A DNA stretch of 64,000 nucleotides from Lachnospiraceae bacterium UBA938 (lineage in GTDB: Bacteria; Bacillota; Clostridia; Lachnospirales; Lachnospiraceae): positions 1 through 64,000 of the forward strand of contig DBDG01000066.1 of the NCBI GenBank assembly GCA_002293475.1, given 5' to 3'. The position numbers and the translations under genes are program-made. Position 1 is the stretch's first letter, and the number at the start of each line of letters is the position of its first letter. Positions 36,139 through 46,701 of this stretch are shown piece by piece. A model generated the notes under the pieces. The model made no database searches and had not been told where the DNA came from. It worked only from the letters and a program-made list of their open reading frames with translations.

Positions 36139-37932
36139 TTATTTAAATAGCGGTCCATAAGCCTGACAGGCGCGATAATCCTGTCCTTCTTTGTCCATGC
36201 CAAAGGCATTCCAGGCCGCCGGACGGAAGATCTTTTCTTCCGGAACATTATGCATCGCTACCGGGATCCGGAGTATGGAACACAGGGTTATCATATCTGC
36301 CCCGATATGGCCGTAACTGATTGCCCCATGGTTGGCGCCCCAGTTATTCATCACTTCATAGGCTGTCCGGAAAGCGCCTTCGCCCGTGACACGCGGTGCA
36401 AACCAGGTGCAAGGCCAAGTATAGTCGGTCCTCTTCCAGATAGCATCGGACACCTCAAACGGCAGCTTCACTGTATGTCCTTCGGCGATCTGAAGAACCG
36501 GACCGATTCCTTTTACCAGATTCAGCCGGATCATCGTCACCGGCATCTCGGCTTCCGTCAGGAAGCGGGAAGAATAACCGCCGCCGCGGAAGTATCCGTG
36601 ATCGGCCGCATTCCATGTCGTGCCGTCCAAGATGGCTTGCTGGTCTGTTTCCGTAACCTCATACCATGGCTTAATCACCGGCTTACCCTGGGCATCCATT
36701 GCCCGGCCGTTCGCATCCAGACAGGCCGCCCCGGAATTAATCAGATGGATAAACCCGCCGGCTTCTTTGGCAAGGCCGGTCAGTTCATAGCCGGTTGCCT
36801 CTTTAACCGCTTCCGGGCTCCAGTAAGTCCGCACATCGGCAAATATCTGGGCACTGTTGGTCAAAAGCTTCATAAATAACATTCCCAGCCCGTTCAGCAC
36901 GTCATTTTCCGTCGCCAGGATATAGGGTTCCCTGGCCCCGTTCCAATCAAAGGAAGTATTGAGCAGTGCTTCCGGAAAATCACAGTTGGGATAAAAATCG
37001 GTCCACTGCCGCTGTCCCTGGAAGCCGGCAACGATGGCATTATGACCGACCATTTCCTCTTCCCGGCCGACCGGCAGGTTAGGATTGCCGTTCATCAGGT
37101 CTTTTATGATAATCATCATCTTAACGACGAATTCCCAGTCTTTGTCCTTGTCTTCCCGTGACTTCTGGACGCTCTCAGGGTTCTTGTCGAAACCTTCCTG
37201 ACATTTTTCCCTAGTCCAAGCCAAAGCCTTTTTATACTCATCCTGATCGTAGATCTCTTCAGATATCCTGCGGATGATTTCCACTTCGTCGATCGATTCT
37301 ACGCGCATCCCCAGATATTCTTCGACAAAAGCCGCGTCCATGATGGAACCGCCGATGCCCATACAGATCGATCCGATCTGCAGATAAGATTTGCCACGCA
37401 TCGTGGCCGCCGCGACCGCTGCCCGGCCAAACCGCAGCAGTTTTTCTACGACATCCGCCGGGATATCGGTCGCATCCGCCGCCTGAACATCATGGCCATA
37501 GATGCCAAAAGCCGGCAGGCCTTTCTGGGCATGGGTAGCCAGCACGCTGGCCAGATATACAGCCCCCGGACGTTCCGTTCCGTTGAAGCCCCAGACCCCC
37601 TTTATCGTCAGGGTGTCCATGTCCATCGTTTCCGCGCCGTAGCACCAGCAGGGGGTAACGGTCAAGGTGATTGAAACTCCCTCCTTGCGGAATTTCTCCG
37701 CGCAGGCCGCCGCTTCACCGACCCGGCCAATGGTTGTGTCGGCAATGACCACCCGCACCGGCTCACCGTTTGAATACCGTAGATTATCGGTAAACAGCTT
37801 AGCAGCCGCCCGCGCCATATTCATGGTCTGCTCCTCCAAAGATTCCCTGACCTTCAGATATCCCCTCCGCCCGTCAATGGTCGGTCTGATACCGATCGCC
37901 GGGTAATCGCCGATTAATCTGTTTTCTGCCAT
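36139..37932 (-). CDS. fucI: L-fucose isomerase
   Basis: 597 residues, the normal length; converts L-fucose to L-fuculose in the cytosol with Mn2+. Family motifs are intact: [48 protein letters not shown] (metal-binding Glu/Asp region follows with [10 protein letters not shown]), and near the C-terminus [19 protein letters not shown] with the metal-binding His. D-arabinose is a common second substrate of this family. It lies between the ABC transporter operon and rhaB on the same strand, 250 bases after the binding-protein gene. Confidence 0.95.
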   Translation of the reverse strand: MAENRLIGDYPAIGIRPTIDGRRGYLKVRESLEEQTMNMARAAAKLFTDNLRYSNGEPVRVVIADTTIGRVGEAAACAEKFRKEGVSITLTVTPCWCYGAETMDMDTLTIKGVWGFNGTERPGAVYLASVLATHAQKGLPAFGIYGHDVQAADATDIPADVVEKLLRFGRAAVAAATMRGKSYLQIGSICMGIGGSIMDAAFVEEYLGMRVESIDEVEIIRRISEEIYDQDEYKKALAWTREKCQEGFDKNPESVQKSREDKDKDWEFVVKMMIIIKDLMNGNPNLPVGREEEMVGHNAIVAGFQGQRQWTDFYPNCDFPEALLNTSFDWNGAREPYILATENDVLNGLGMLFMKLLTNSAQIFADVRTYWSPEAVKEATGYELTGLAKEAGGFIHLINSGAACLDANGRAMDAQGKPVIKPWYEVTETDQQAILDGTTWNAADHGYFRGGGYSSRFLTEAEMPVTMIRLNLVKGIGPVLQIAEGHTVKLPFEVSDAIWKRTDYTWPCTWFAPRVTGEGAFRTAYEVMNNWGANHGAISYGHIGADMITLCSILRIPVAMHNVPEEKIFRPAAWNAFGMDKEGQDYRACQAYGPLFK

Positions 37933-38039
37933 CTGATAGCCTCCTTATTATTTTTTTAGGGTAGTAATTATATTTATAATGCTATTTATGTAGTCATGTC
38001 ATGTGGTTTTTTAAGTATCATAACCATAATAATGGCAGA

Positions 38040-38082
38040 CCTGTCCAAAGAAAGTACTGCTTACATACTTTCCCCGGACAGG
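38040..38082. repeat. Two-tier hairpin between the sugar-binding protein gene and fucI
   Basis: Outer 7-bp stem 38040-38046/38076-38082 and inner 7-bp stem 38050-38056/38066-38072. No U-tract on either strand. It sits in the 256-base gap between the binding-protein gene and fucI and could stabilise the upstream message or partly terminate it, giving more binding protein than enzymes. Another short palindrome (TACCGC-AG-GCGGTA) lies near 38130. Confidence 0.45.
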
Positions 38083-38188
38083 CATAGGATCATCACTTCA
38101 TATGTCCTTTACTGCTAATCCCCGTGCATACCGCAGGCGGTACCTGCAATCCTGCATTATCGGGTTAATTTTGTTTATACTTCTTTGA

Positions 38189-39322
38189 TTATCCCTCATA
38201 GAGACAAGGAGCAATTGAGGGATCGTCCATGTTGGCTGCTGTATACCATTGGCATGCGGTTCCTACATCAGAAACGGCTTCGCCACGAGCTGCTTTCACA
38301 CAAAGTTCAACTGTAGAATAACCGATCTGAACCGGATCCTGAGTAACTGCACCGGCCAGCTTGCCTGATCTGACTGCGTCATTAATCGGGGTACCGGAGT
38401 CAAATGCAATCCCGACCACATCGGTTCCTAATTTGCCCAGGTTAGCATCACCGTTAATGATACCCTGACCTGAATGTTGGTTTGAACCATAGATACAGAT
38501 AAGATCCGGCTTATTCAGCAGATTCTGTGCATCAATGGCAGAAAGTTCAGCCGTTACCTGAGACGGAACAGCTACATCAATAATAACATTGGCCCCGTCA
38601 ACCTGATTGAGCCAGCGATCATGGCCTTCTACAGAAACAACTTTACCGTCGGCTTCCATTAATTCTTTGATTTTGTCAATAAATCCGCTGCCGCGTGAGG
38701 TAATGGACTCGGAGGTGGCATCCTGATTCATGACGCCGATTCGGACCGTTTCCGTTGCTGCTGTTACGGTGCCTTGGATGAGTTTATAAGTCTCGGTCGC
38801 TGCCAGTTCGCCGGCTGCATAATTATCCGATGCGACAGTGGCATAGATAGCGCCATCCGGAGCTCCCGGTACGCCGGTGTCAAAGCCGATAATGGGAATG
38901 CCGGCTGCCTGCGCGTTAGCAACGGCTTCCAGGCAAGCTTCCGTGTCTAGTGCTGCCAGACCGATAGCGGGCGGGGCATTGTTAACGGCGTTGTTCAGCA
39001 TATTAACCTGCTGGGCAATATCCGATTCGGTATCCGGACCCTGAAAATCAATCTTGACGCCATATTCTTCTGCGGCTTCGTTAGCACCCTGTAAAACTGC
39101 CTGCCAAAATTGATGCTGAAATCCCTTGGAAACCAGATAGATTGTGTCCATGTCGTCTGATGCTTCAGAACCGCTATCATCCGCCACATCGGCTGTCGTA
39201 TCACTTTCTGTTGTCGTATCAGTGCTGCTGGACGTTGTTTCCTGTGTGTCGCCACCGCAGCCAGCTAGGATGACGGTGGTCATTGCTGTTGCTAATAGAA
39301 TACTGAGTAACTTTCTCTTCAT
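38189..39322 (-). CDS. RbsB-type sugar-binding lipoprotein of the ABC transporter
   Basis: 377 residues. Lipobox VILAGCGG (Cys about 22), a Thr/Ser/Asp-rich linker to about residue 58, then a periplasmic-binding type-1 fold (DTIYLVSKGFQHQFWQAVLQ, GFDTGVPG, VRIGVMNQDATSES, GIAFDSGTP). It captures a sugar outside the membrane for the permease/ATPase encoded just upstream. Position with fucI and rhaB suggests L-fucose, L-rhamnose or a related 6-deoxyhexose, or an oligosaccharide breakdown product. It is the third gene of ATPase-permease-binding protein. Confidence 0.9.
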   Translation of the reverse strand: MKRKLLSILLATAMTTVILAGCGGDTQETTSSSTDTTTESDTTADVADDSGSEASDDMDTIYLVSKGFQHQFWQAVLQGANEAAEEYGVKIDFQGPDTESDIAQQVNMLNNAVNNAPPAIGLAALDTEACLEAVANAQAAGIPIIGFDTGVPGAPDGAIYATVASDNYAAGELAATETYKLIQGTVTAATETVRIGVMNQDATSESITSRGSGFIDKIKELMEADGKVVSVEGHDRWLNQVDGANVIIDVAVPSQVTAELSAIDAQNLLNKPDLICIYGSNQHSGQGIINGDANLGKLGTDVVGIAFDSGTPINDAVRSGKLAGAVTQDPVQIGYSTVELCVKAARGEAVSDVGTACQWYTAANMDDPSIAPCLYEG

Positions 39323-39433
39323 GTTTTTTCCTCCCTTAATTAGGTTAAGATTAGGTATTTATGTAATTTCCCGGATGGGAATTCACACCAATGATATTGT
39401 TGTTTCTTTATTTCCAATTATTAATTTCCATAT

Positions 39434-40516
39434 TTAACCGGTCTTTTTCGCATTAACGACCGCTTTTGCGATGCTCTTGACTGGCCGGGCACTGCGCTTT
39501 GTTCTCTGGCCATTCTTACGGTTAACAACATCCATGAACACCGCAAATACCAGCACGATACCGGTCGCTACCTGCTGATAATGAGTCTGCAGCTGGATAA
39601 ACGGCAGCCCGGTCTTTAAGACCGACATAATAAACACACCGATCAAGGTTCCGGATATGCTTCCGTAACCGCCGCTCATGGAGGTACCGCCGATAACCAC
39701 GCCGGCTATGGCATCCAGCTCAAACCCGCCGCCGCCGCCAGGTAAGATGGTGGAATATATAGCTGCATAAGCCAGACCGGCCACACCGGCCAAGGTTCCG
39801 CTGATGACATAAGCCAAGGTACGCCATTTGGCCACGTTGACGCCGGATAAACGGGTGGCTTCATCATTACTGCCCAGCGCCATAATATAGCGCCCTGGCT
39901 TGGTCTTATTTAGAACCACTGCCGCAACGACAGCGATAACAATCAGCAGGATAAAACCGGTCGGTACTAGCGTCCCTTCCTGATTAATTTTAAAAATACC
40001 ACGGAACCAGCCCTGCGCCTCGGTTGCCTGCGGCCATGTAACGCTTTGCGCCTTGGTAAAAATAGAGCCCAGACCCTTGGAAAGCATCATCGTACCCAGC
40101 GTGGCAATAAATGGCGGGAGCTTCATGTAGGACACCATAATCCCGTTCACCAGACCAAACAGCGCACCGATCAAGATACAGACCACCAGCCCCAGCCATA
40201 CCGGCATATTATATTTCGTAATCAGGCTGCCGGAAATCAAAGCAGAGCAAGTCAGAACCGTACCGATGGAAAGGTCGATCCCGCCGGTCGTAATGGCAAA
40301 AGTCACCCCGATCGCCATCAAGCCGATGTAATAAGAAGCATCAAAGATACTGACCAAGGTTGCATAAGAATGAAACGCCGGATTAATCAACCCAAAAATA
40401 ATATAGAGCAGAACCAATGCCAGCAAAGCGATTAGTTTCTGAGCCCCGATGGCTCCAACAATGGTCTTGAAAATACTTTTTTTATTTTCTCCCACTTTCT
40501 TTTCCTCCCTATTCAT
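39434..40516 (-). CDS. RbsC-type sugar ABC transporter permease
   Basis: 360 residues with about ten membrane segments and the BPD_transp_2 family signature (ATTGGIDLSIGTVLTCSALI and DAIAGVVIGGTSMSGGYGS). It forms the channel for the sugar bound by the neighbouring lipoprotein. The basic N-terminus (MNREEKKVGENKKS) and a basic C-terminal tail are cytosolic. Its start overlaps the ATPase stop by 8 bases, so the two are coupled. Confidence 0.92.
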   Translation of the reverse strand: MNREEKKVGENKKSIFKTIVGAIGAQKLIALLALVLLYIIFGLINPAFHSYATLVSIFDASYYIGLMAIGVTFAITTGGIDLSIGTVLTCSALISGSLITKYNMPVWLGLVVCILIGALFGLVNGIMVSYMKLPPFIATLGTMMLSKGLGSIFTKAQSVTWPQATEAQGWFRGIFKINQEGTLVPTGFILLIVIAVVAAVVLNKTKPGRYIMALGSNDEATRLSGVNVAKWRTLAYVISGTLAGVAGLAYAAIYSTILPGGGGGFELDAIAGVVIGGTSMSGGYGSISGTLIGVFIMSVLKTGLPFIQLQTHYQQVATGIVLVFAVFMDVVNRKNGQRTKRSARPVKSIAKAVVNAKKTG

Positions 40517-42005
40517 TTCTCAGCGTCGCCGCATACATGATTTTTTCGGAAGACGCATCTTCGATGGCGATGTCCCCGGTTTTGCGACCTTCGCACATGA
40601 CGATAATACGGTCGCTCATGCGTAGGATCTCCGTCATCTCGGAAGAAATCATGATAATCGATTTCCCCTGCTTGACTAATTCGTTCATTAGATGATATAT
40701 TTCACTTTTTGCCCCCACGTCGATGCCACGGGTGGGTTCGTCAAAAATCAAAATATCGCAGTCTCTGGTCAGCCATTTTCCGATGACCACTTTCTGTTGG
40801 TTGCCGCCCGAAAGACTGACAACCTTGGTAAGTACCGTCGGGGTCTTGGTCTTCAGCTTGTCCACATACTCCTGGGCGGTCTCCTCTTCCTGCTGACGGT
40901 TGATAAACAGCCCCCGGCAGAACCGTTCCAGCGTGGACATGCTGTTATTTTCCGCAACGGTCTTATCCAGAACCAAGCCGTAGCGCTTCCGGTCCTCCGA
41001 AAGATAGCCGATGCCCACTGCAATAGCATCCTGCGGACTGCTGATCGTCACTTGCTGCCCGTTTACATATACAGAACCGCTCTCCTTCTTATCCGCGCCA
41101 AAAAGCGCTCTGGCTGTTTCCGTCCGGCCGGCCCCCATCAGGCCGGAAAAGCCTAATATCTCGCCCTTACGCAGTTCAAAGCTGATGTTCTGGACCATGT
41201 TGCCGGCGTTCAGGTTCTCTACCTTAAGCACGACCGGCGCATCGGCGGGAACATTGCTCTTTTCCTTCGGGGTTTCATAGATGGTCCGGCCGACCATCAT
41301 ATTAATAATGTCGTCTTTGGTGCATTGTTCGGTAATCAAGGTACCGACATATTCGCCGTCGCGCATGACCGTCACGCGGTCGGTAATCACCTTGATTTCA
41401 TCCATCCGGTGGGAAATATAGACGATGCCCAGCTGGCGTTCCCGCAAGTCACGGATGATCTTAAATAGTTCCGCGATCTCGGTTTCCGTCAGGGCAGCAC
41501 TTGGCTCATCAAAGACGATCAGTTTGACATCTTTGGAAATCGCCTTGGCAATTTCACACATCTGCTGTTTACCCACGGTCAGATTGCTCATAGTTTCCGC
41601 CGGGTCAATATAGATGTTCAGTTTCTCAAAAAGCTTGGCGGCTTCTTCCCGCATCTTCTTATCATCGATTATTTTGCCCTGCATGAATTCGCGGCCGATA
41701 AAAATATTCTGTGCCACTGTCAGGTGGTTCATCATATTTAATTCCTGATGGACGATGGCAATCCCCGCGTCCTGTGCCTCCTTGGGGTTCTGAAACCCCA
41801 CTGACCGTCCTTCATAAGTTATTTCCCCGGCGTCGCGGGAGTATATTCCCGTCAGTACCTTCATCAGGGTCGATTTTCCCGCACCGTTCTCGCCCATCAA
41901 GGCTAAGACCTCACCCTTTCGGACTTCCAGATCTACGCTCTTGAGTGCATGAACCCCGGGAAATGATTTGTCAATGCCTTTCATTGTCAAAATTACTTCG
42001 CCCAT
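40509..42005 (-). CDS. RbsA/MglA-type sugar ABC transporter ATPase
   Basis: 498 residues with two fused ABC domains. The first has Walker A GENGAGKSTLMKVL and a degenerate signature (LTVGKQQM); the second a degenerate Walker A (GLMGAGRTETARALFG) and a full LSGGNQQKVVIGKWL, the usual pattern of this family. The ATG at 42005 has an AGGCAGG site; the 17-codon upstream frame is rejected. First gene of the transporter operon, with a promoter at 42081-42109. Confidence 0.93.
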   Translation of the reverse strand: MGEVILTMKGIDKSFPGVHALKSVDLEVRKGEVLALMGENGAGKSTLMKVLTGIYSRDAGEITYEGRSVGFQNPKEAQDAGIAIVHQELNMMNHLTVAQNIFIGREFMQGKIIDDKKMREEAAKLFEKLNIYIDPAETMSNLTVGKQQMCEIAKAISKDVKLIVFDEPSAALTETEIAELFKIIRDLRERQLGIVYISHRMDEIKVITDRVTVMRDGEYVGTLITEQCTKDDIINMMVGRTIYETPKEKSNVPADAPVVLKVENLNAGNMVQNISFELRKGEILGFSGLMGAGRTETARALFGADKKESGSVYVNGQQVTISSPQDAIAVGIGYLSEDRKRYGLVLDKTVAENNSMSTLERFCRGLFINRQQEEETAQEYVDKLKTKTPTVLTKVVSLSGGNQQKVVIGKWLTRDCDILIFDEPTRGIDVGAKSEIYHLMNELVKQGKSIIMISSEMTEILRMSDRIIVMCEGRKTGDIAIEDASSEKIMYAATLRNE

Positions 42006-42080
42006 ATTATACCTGCCTTTATTCCGCTTCTCATTCTGGTGACATATTAGCAACAATATGACATCTGACTATAATATTTA

Positions 42081-42109
42081 ATTATAACGATGAGCAAGGG
42101 TTTTTTTAA
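42081..42109 (-). promoter_or_regulatory. Promoter of the sugar transporter operon
   Basis: TTAAAA, 17 bases, TATAAT on the minus strand, about 76 bases upstream of the ATPase gene. A sequence at 42081-42097 overlapping the -10 and spacer resembles the cre-like site of the dehydratase promoter. Confidence 0.5.
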
Positions 42110-42124
42110 TTGAAATTCTTACTG

Positions 42125-42169
42125 AAAAAGGTTAAAAATCTACTATTATGTAGAATTTTAACCTTTTTT
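42125..42169 (-). terminator. Terminator of the regulatory operon (possibly bidirectional)
   Basis: An 18-bp-class stem with one mismatch; A/T runs flank both sides so both strands carry a U-tract. It lies about 85 bases past the stop of the membrane-anchored binding protein and separates it from the transporter operon. Confidence 0.75.
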
Positions 42170-42252
42170 GTAATCTGTTTTTTTGTTTTATGTATTGCTT
42201 GCCCTATCCATATATCTTTTTCTATTCTTTTTTATAACTATTCTTTTTGTGA

Positions 42253-43236
42253 CTATTCTTCTTTGAACGGAAATAAAAGCTTTTGATTTTCTTCCGTATA
42301 TACATCTTCACGGGTGATCAGCTCACAGCCGGAATCAATCATGGGTGTGACTTCTTCCCCACGCAGGACTCTGGCGGCCGTCTCCGCACCCATATAACCC
42401 ATCTTAAAAGGGTTCTGGATAACAATTCCTTCAAAGATTCCTTCTTCCAGCAGTTGAATCTGTTCCAGCGAACTGTCGATACCAACCACCTTGATCTGTC
42501 CGCCCAGATTAAGATCCTTTATGGCTCTGGCAGCACCGACGGCTGAGTATTCATTAGTCCCAGCCACCAGCTTAATATCCGGATAGCTTTCAATCAGTTC
42601 TACCATCAGGTCATAGGCCTTATCATAATCGGAATCGCAAAAGACCACATCGACGATTTTCGCTTCATGTTCCGCCAATCCTTCCCGGATGCCCGCTTCT
42701 CTTTCAATGGCCGTGGAAGTGGTTTTCATATGCCCGATAATCGCAATTTGCGCATCCTCTGTGACAAACTGCCGCATAAAATCACCTTCCACCCTTCCCA
42801 TCCGGATATTGTCGGTCGCCACACAAGATAGCGCCAGTTCCTCATCCAAGGCCGAATCAATTAAAATCAGCGGAATACCTGCCGCTACTGCTCTGCGGGC
42901 ATAGGGCGTTGTTTCCGTATAGCTGCAAGGAGAAAGCAGGAGTGCATCCGGTTGCTGCTCAATCGCCCATTGTATCAGTTCATTTTGGCGTTCGATATCT
43001 TCCTCGGTTTCCGGTGCGACCACCGTCAGCTCCATACCGTAATCCGCCGCCGCCATCTCCACCCCTTCGATTAATCCGGTCCAGAAATCGCTTGTTTCAT
43101 CAATTATCTTAGGTATATATATTATTCTATGAGCTTCACTTTCTTTGCTATACATGTTAAAGTATAACAACACCGCCGTCAGAACACCCATTATACCTAG
43201 TATCCCAAGGGGAAGGTATTTCTTATGATTCTTCAT
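42253..43236 (-). CDS. Membrane-anchored sugar-binding sensor protein
   Basis: 327 residues: short basic N-terminus, one membrane segment (residues about 8-27) with no lipobox, then a type-1 periplasmic-binding fold (RIIYIPKIIDETSDFWTGLI, QQPDALLLSPC, GIPLILIDSAL, VVGIDSSLEQIQLL). It is not next to a permease; it directly follows a YesM-type kinase and YesN-type regulator. Such proteins are known to present sugar signals to a partner kinase. It is therefore read as the ligand-sensing part of a three-component system rather than a transport protein. Confidence 0.8.
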   Translation of the reverse strand: MKNHKKYLPLGILGIMGVLTAVLLYFNMYSKESEAHRIIYIPKIIDETSDFWTGLIEGVEMAAADYGMELTVVAPETEEDIERQNELIQWAIEQQPDALLLSPCSYTETTPYARRAVAAGIPLILIDSALDEELALSCVATDNIRMGRVEGDFMRQFVTEDAQIAIIGHMKTTSTAIEREAGIREGLAEHEAKIVDVVFCDSDYDKAYDLMVELIESYPDIKLVAGTNEYSAVGAARAIKDLNLGGQIKVVGIDSSLEQIQLLEEGIFEGIVIQNPFKMGYMGAETAARVLRGEEVTPMIDSGCELITREDVYTEENQKLLFPFKEE

Positions 43237-43296
43237 GCCGATTCTCCTCGTATTCTTAGATCAAGTGAGCGTAGCAGCTTAAACAACACATATAAA

Positions 43297-45081
43297 TCAG
43301 GATCGTGAGCGGGGAATGGTAATAATGGCAGTGGTGCCTGATCCCAGCTCGCTTTCAAAGCGCAGGCCGTACTCTATGCCATAGTATAGCTGGATCCGAG
43401 TGTGGACATTATAGACACCGACCCCGTTGTTCTGGTCATTATAACGCGATTCTTCAAAGATATGCCGTAAAGTTTCCGCGTCCATGCCCTTGCCGTTATC
43501 GGTCACCTTAAGGATCAGCCGATCGCCCTGCCCGGTGGCGGTGATGTTGACCAAGCCTTTTGCCCCTTTATATTTTATTCCATGATAGATGGCATTTTCC
43601 ACCAGCGGCTGGATGATCAGGCTGATCACCTCTTCGTCCTTAAGAGCCTCATCCATCCGGATCTCATACTCTAGCTTGTCCTGATAGCGCATCTGCTGAA
43701 TGATGAGATAGCTTCTGGCATGGGCTATTTCCTGCTCCAACGTGATCCGGTCATTTTCATGGCCGATGCTCTGCCGTAGCAGCCGCGCCAGCGCGGCGGT
43801 CATCAGCACCACTTCGGTGTTCTTGCCCCCCTCCGCCATCCAGATAATGGAATCTAAGGTATTGTAAAGAAAATGCGGGTTTATCTGGGAACGTAAGGCT
43901 TTCAATTCACTCTTACGTTTTTCTTCCTGCTCATAGGTGTTTTGCTCCATTAATTGTTGGATACGCACGGTCATCAAGTTAAAGGAGTTGCCAAGACTGC
44001 CGATTTCATTGGCGGAGCGGGGCGAGACGCCGGCGGCGCCGAAGTTCCCCTTTTCCACTTCTTTCATGGAGTCCTTAAGCTCTTTGATCGGTCTAGTGAT
44101 GGCACGGGCCCAAAAAGTCGTCAGCAGCACCGTAACCAGTAATAAGGCGGCAGCCGTAAAGACATAGATATCCTGGGTCTCCCGGCGGTTTTTCATCAAG
44201 TCGGACAAAGAGACCACCCCCACAGTCAGCCAGCCGGTTTTTTTCGATGCCGAGATGGTATAGAGCCGGCTGGCCTCACCTTCGTCAGTTACAAAAAAAT
44301 TAGTCGGGCAGGAAAGCACCATCGCGATATTTTCTTCTTTAAGGCCACTGTATAGCAACTGCTGCTGCGGATGGTAAATGATTTTACCCTGTTCGTCGAT
44401 GATAAAGACATAGCTGTTGGTGGCAAGGCTGTTGTTTTCACATAAATCCTTTATCAGTTTATAGTTAAGATCAATAAAAAAAACCGCTTCTTTAAAACCG
44501 CTGTCCGGATTTAAGATGCCCTTGCCTAAAGTCACCACCCATTTATAGTTATTCCGGATCAGATGCTGGACATGGGAAGCCGTCAGCCGGTGATTATTCC
44601 CGCGCAAGGCATCCATATACCAGTCCACCTCATTTAGGGCGATATTTTCGTTTAGCCGGTCCCCGCCACTATTGATGATGTAGCGCTCACGTGACGATAC
44701 GACGGCAATATTGGAAATATCCTGCCTAGTCTTCACTACGGTCTCAAACTGGGTTATGATGCGCTGCGCCAAGATCTTCCGCTCCGCTTCATCAATATCC
44801 GTAAAGAGATATTTTTGGACATCGCCGCTTTCGGTCACCATGGCCGAGATATTCTCCATATAACCGATGTAATAATCAATATCGCGGTTCACCTGACTGA
44901 TGATCTGCAGGGTATATTCCATGGAATTCTCCATAACGGTATTTTCCGTATACCGGATAGAAACCAGAGAAAAAATAAGTAACGCAATTACAATCAGCAG
45001 ACTGAACCAGAAAATCATGGAGGTTCTGATACTCTTAAAGGGCTGTAAGAGATTGAATCTTTTTAAACTTGACATCATCAT
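43297..45081 (-). CDS. YesM-type sensor histidine kinase
   Basis: 594 residues. Two membrane segments (about 22-45 and 300-320) flank a large extracellular sensor domain (Cache-like), followed by HAMP (ARAITRPIKELKDSM), a His_kinase phospho-site helix SQINPHFLYNTLDSI, and an ATPase domain (IIQPLVENAIYHGIK, VTDNGKGMD, GVGVYNVHTR). It autophosphorylates in response to outside sugar signals. The start overlaps the response-regulator stop (ATGA). Three ATGs in a row make the exact start uncertain by one or two residues. Confidence 0.9.
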   Translation of the reverse strand: MMMSSLKRFNLLQPFKSIRTSMIFWFSLLIVIALLIFSLVSIRYTENTVMENSMEYTLQIISQVNRDIDYYIGYMENISAMVTESGDVQKYLFTDIDEAERKILAQRIITQFETVVKTRQDISNIAVVSSRERYIINSGGDRLNENIALNEVDWYMDALRGNNHRLTASHVQHLIRNNYKWVVTLGKGILNPDSGFKEAVFFIDLNYKLIKDLCENNSLATNSYVFIIDEQGKIIYHPQQQLLYSGLKEENIAMVLSCPTNFFVTDEGEASRLYTISASKKTGWLTVGVVSLSDLMKNRRETQDIYVFTAAALLLVTVLLTTFWARAITRPIKELKDSMKEVEKGNFGAAGVSPRSANEIGSLGNSFNLMTVRIQQLMEQNTYEQEEKRKSELKALRSQINPHFLYNTLDSIIWMAEGGKNTEVVLMTAALARLLRQSIGHENDRITLEQEIAHARSYLIIQQMRYQDKLEYEIRMDEALKDEEVISLIIQPLVENAIYHGIKYKGAKGLVNITATGQGDRLILKVTDNGKGMDAETLRHIFEESRYNDQNNGVGVYNVHTRIQLYYGIEYGLRFESELGSGTTAIITIPRSRS

Positions 45082-46664
45082 ACCTTTTCATCCTTTGCGT
45101 ATTCCGTCGGTGTCTTACCGGTTATTTTCTTAAAGGCGATCCCGAAATAATGCGGGTCGTTAAAACCGACCCGTTCCGCAATTTCATAATTTTTCATACT
45201 GGTATGGAGCAGAAGCTCTTTAGCCTTCTGCATTCTGATGCCGTTAAGCACCTCTAGAAAAGTCGTGTCCGTGGCCGCCTTAAATATCGCGCTGAAGCGG
45301 CTGGGGCTGATGTTCAGATATGAACAGACCGCGTTTAAGTTAAGTTCGCTGTCGGCGTAGTTTTTTTCGATATAATCCATCGCCAGATTGACGTATTTCC
45401 GATTGACCGGGCTTCTTTGGCGGTCAAGGCACTCCGCCAGTTCCCGGCAATAAACCGCCAGCATGGCAAAGGCCGCCGTCAGACTGACGGCATTTAGCAC
45501 CTGGTGTAGGACGGCTTCTTTATTAATATTCTCCGGCACCTCCGTTATCTCATAGCGTTTTAGGATATCATCCGCTGCATCGACTATCCGCTGCAAGACC
45601 GTACCCGTGCTCTGCCGGTCATAAAAGCAGCCACGTAGCATTGCCGCCAAATCAATGATATCTGCCTCCATCTTCTGCCGGTCATTTTCTTTCAAGTGAA
45701 GCATCAGGGTTTTAATGGCTTCTTCAACGGCGGCCGGTTTCTTTTCCGTCCTGATTTTTTCTAATTTGATAATATGGTTTGTGTCTGAAATATAATGATA
45801 AGCATAGGCCTCTTCCGCTTCTTCATATGACTGCGGGATATCTCCCAGTCGTTCTTTGAATCCGCCCATGCCGATATAGACCTTCAAATGAGCCGCCCGC
45901 TCCATCTGTGCCACGATTTCTTCGCAAGCCTTATCGATGATCCCCTGAAATTCCCCCGCTTTATCAGCCATAAATAAAAGATAAGCCTCGGCGTCTTTGC
46001 CCTGACATACCACGCCACATTGATAATCAGTAACGATTTCCTGGCTGATATTATGCAGGATAAAAGTCATCAAGGCAATATCGACTTTGATTACCGGCTC
46101 AAACTTAACTACCGCTACACAATATACCTCGGCAGCTAGGCTGATACCGACCGCTTTTAAGTCATGACGGCTTTCTGCCGTCGTCTTATTGCCGGTAATC
46201 AGATTGTATAGGGCATCTGAATAAAGGAGTAATTGCCCTTTATGGGAAGCTGTCTTTATCAGCGAAATATTTTGCTTTATCTCCTGCTCTTTATCCATTT
46301 CCTGCTTGAGCCTGACCAGTACTTCACCCACTTCCTTAGCGGTGATCGGTTTCAGCAGATAATCTCTGACGCCAAAGCGGATGGCTTTTTGGGCATAGTC
46401 AAAATCGTCATAACCGCTTAAAATGATTATCTTAATAGCCGGATATGATTCTTTTAATCTTTCGCTGAGCTCCAAGCCGTTCATATAGGGCATACCGATA
46501 TCGGTTATTACGATATCGACGGGATTTCGGCTGATAAATTCCAAGGCTTCTTGCCCATTTTCACAGCTGCCGGCCAGTTCGTAGCCATATTGATGCCAAT
46601 GGACATTTTCACTTACCCCTACCCGGATCAGAGCCTCGTCGTCAACAAATAACAGGCGATACAT
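45078..46664 (-). CDS. YesN-type AraC-family response regulator
   Basis: 528 residues: receiver domain (FVDDEALIRVGV; phosphoacceptor Asp in DIVITDIGMPYMNG; Lys in LLKPI), a long variable middle (about 130-420), and a C-terminal AraC HTH pair (LNLNAVCSYLNISPSRFSAI and NYEIAERVGFNDPHYFGIAF). It probably activates the fucose transport or catabolic genes when its kinase senses sugar. It lies 37 bases after fucU. Confidence 0.9.
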   Translation of the reverse strand: MYRLLFVDDEALIRVGVSENVHWHQYGYELAGSCENGQEALEFISRNPVDIVITDIGMPYMNGLELSERLKESYPAIKIIILSGYDDFDYAQKAIRFGVRDYLLKPITAKEVGEVLVRLKQEMDKEQEIKQNISLIKTASHKGQLLLYSDALYNLITGNKTTAESRHDLKAVGISLAAEVYCVAVVKFEPVIKVDIALMTFILHNISQEIVTDYQCGVVCQGKDAEAYLLFMADKAGEFQGIIDKACEEIVAQMERAAHLKVYIGMGGFKERLGDIPQSYEEAEEAYAYHYISDTNHIIKLEKIRTEKKPAAVEEAIKTLMLHLKENDRQKMEADIIDLAAMLRGCFYDRQSTGTVLQRIVDAADDILKRYEITEVPENINKEAVLHQVLNAVSLTAAFAMLAVYCRELAECLDRQRSPVNRKYVNLAMDYIEKNYADSELNLNAVCSYLNISPSRFSAIFKAATDTTFLEVLNGIRMQKAKELLLHTSMKNYEIAERVGFNDPHYFGIAFKKITGKTPTEYAKDEKV

Positions 46665-46701
46665 TCTTTTTCCCCCAAAATTAGTGCAATCGCTTGGTTA
46701 C

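Noticed and set aside
42253..43236. Membrane-anchored binding protein as a second transporter component
   Set aside because: It lacks a lipobox and adjacent permease/ATPase genes, is followed by a terminator before the transporter operon, and follows the kinase directly.
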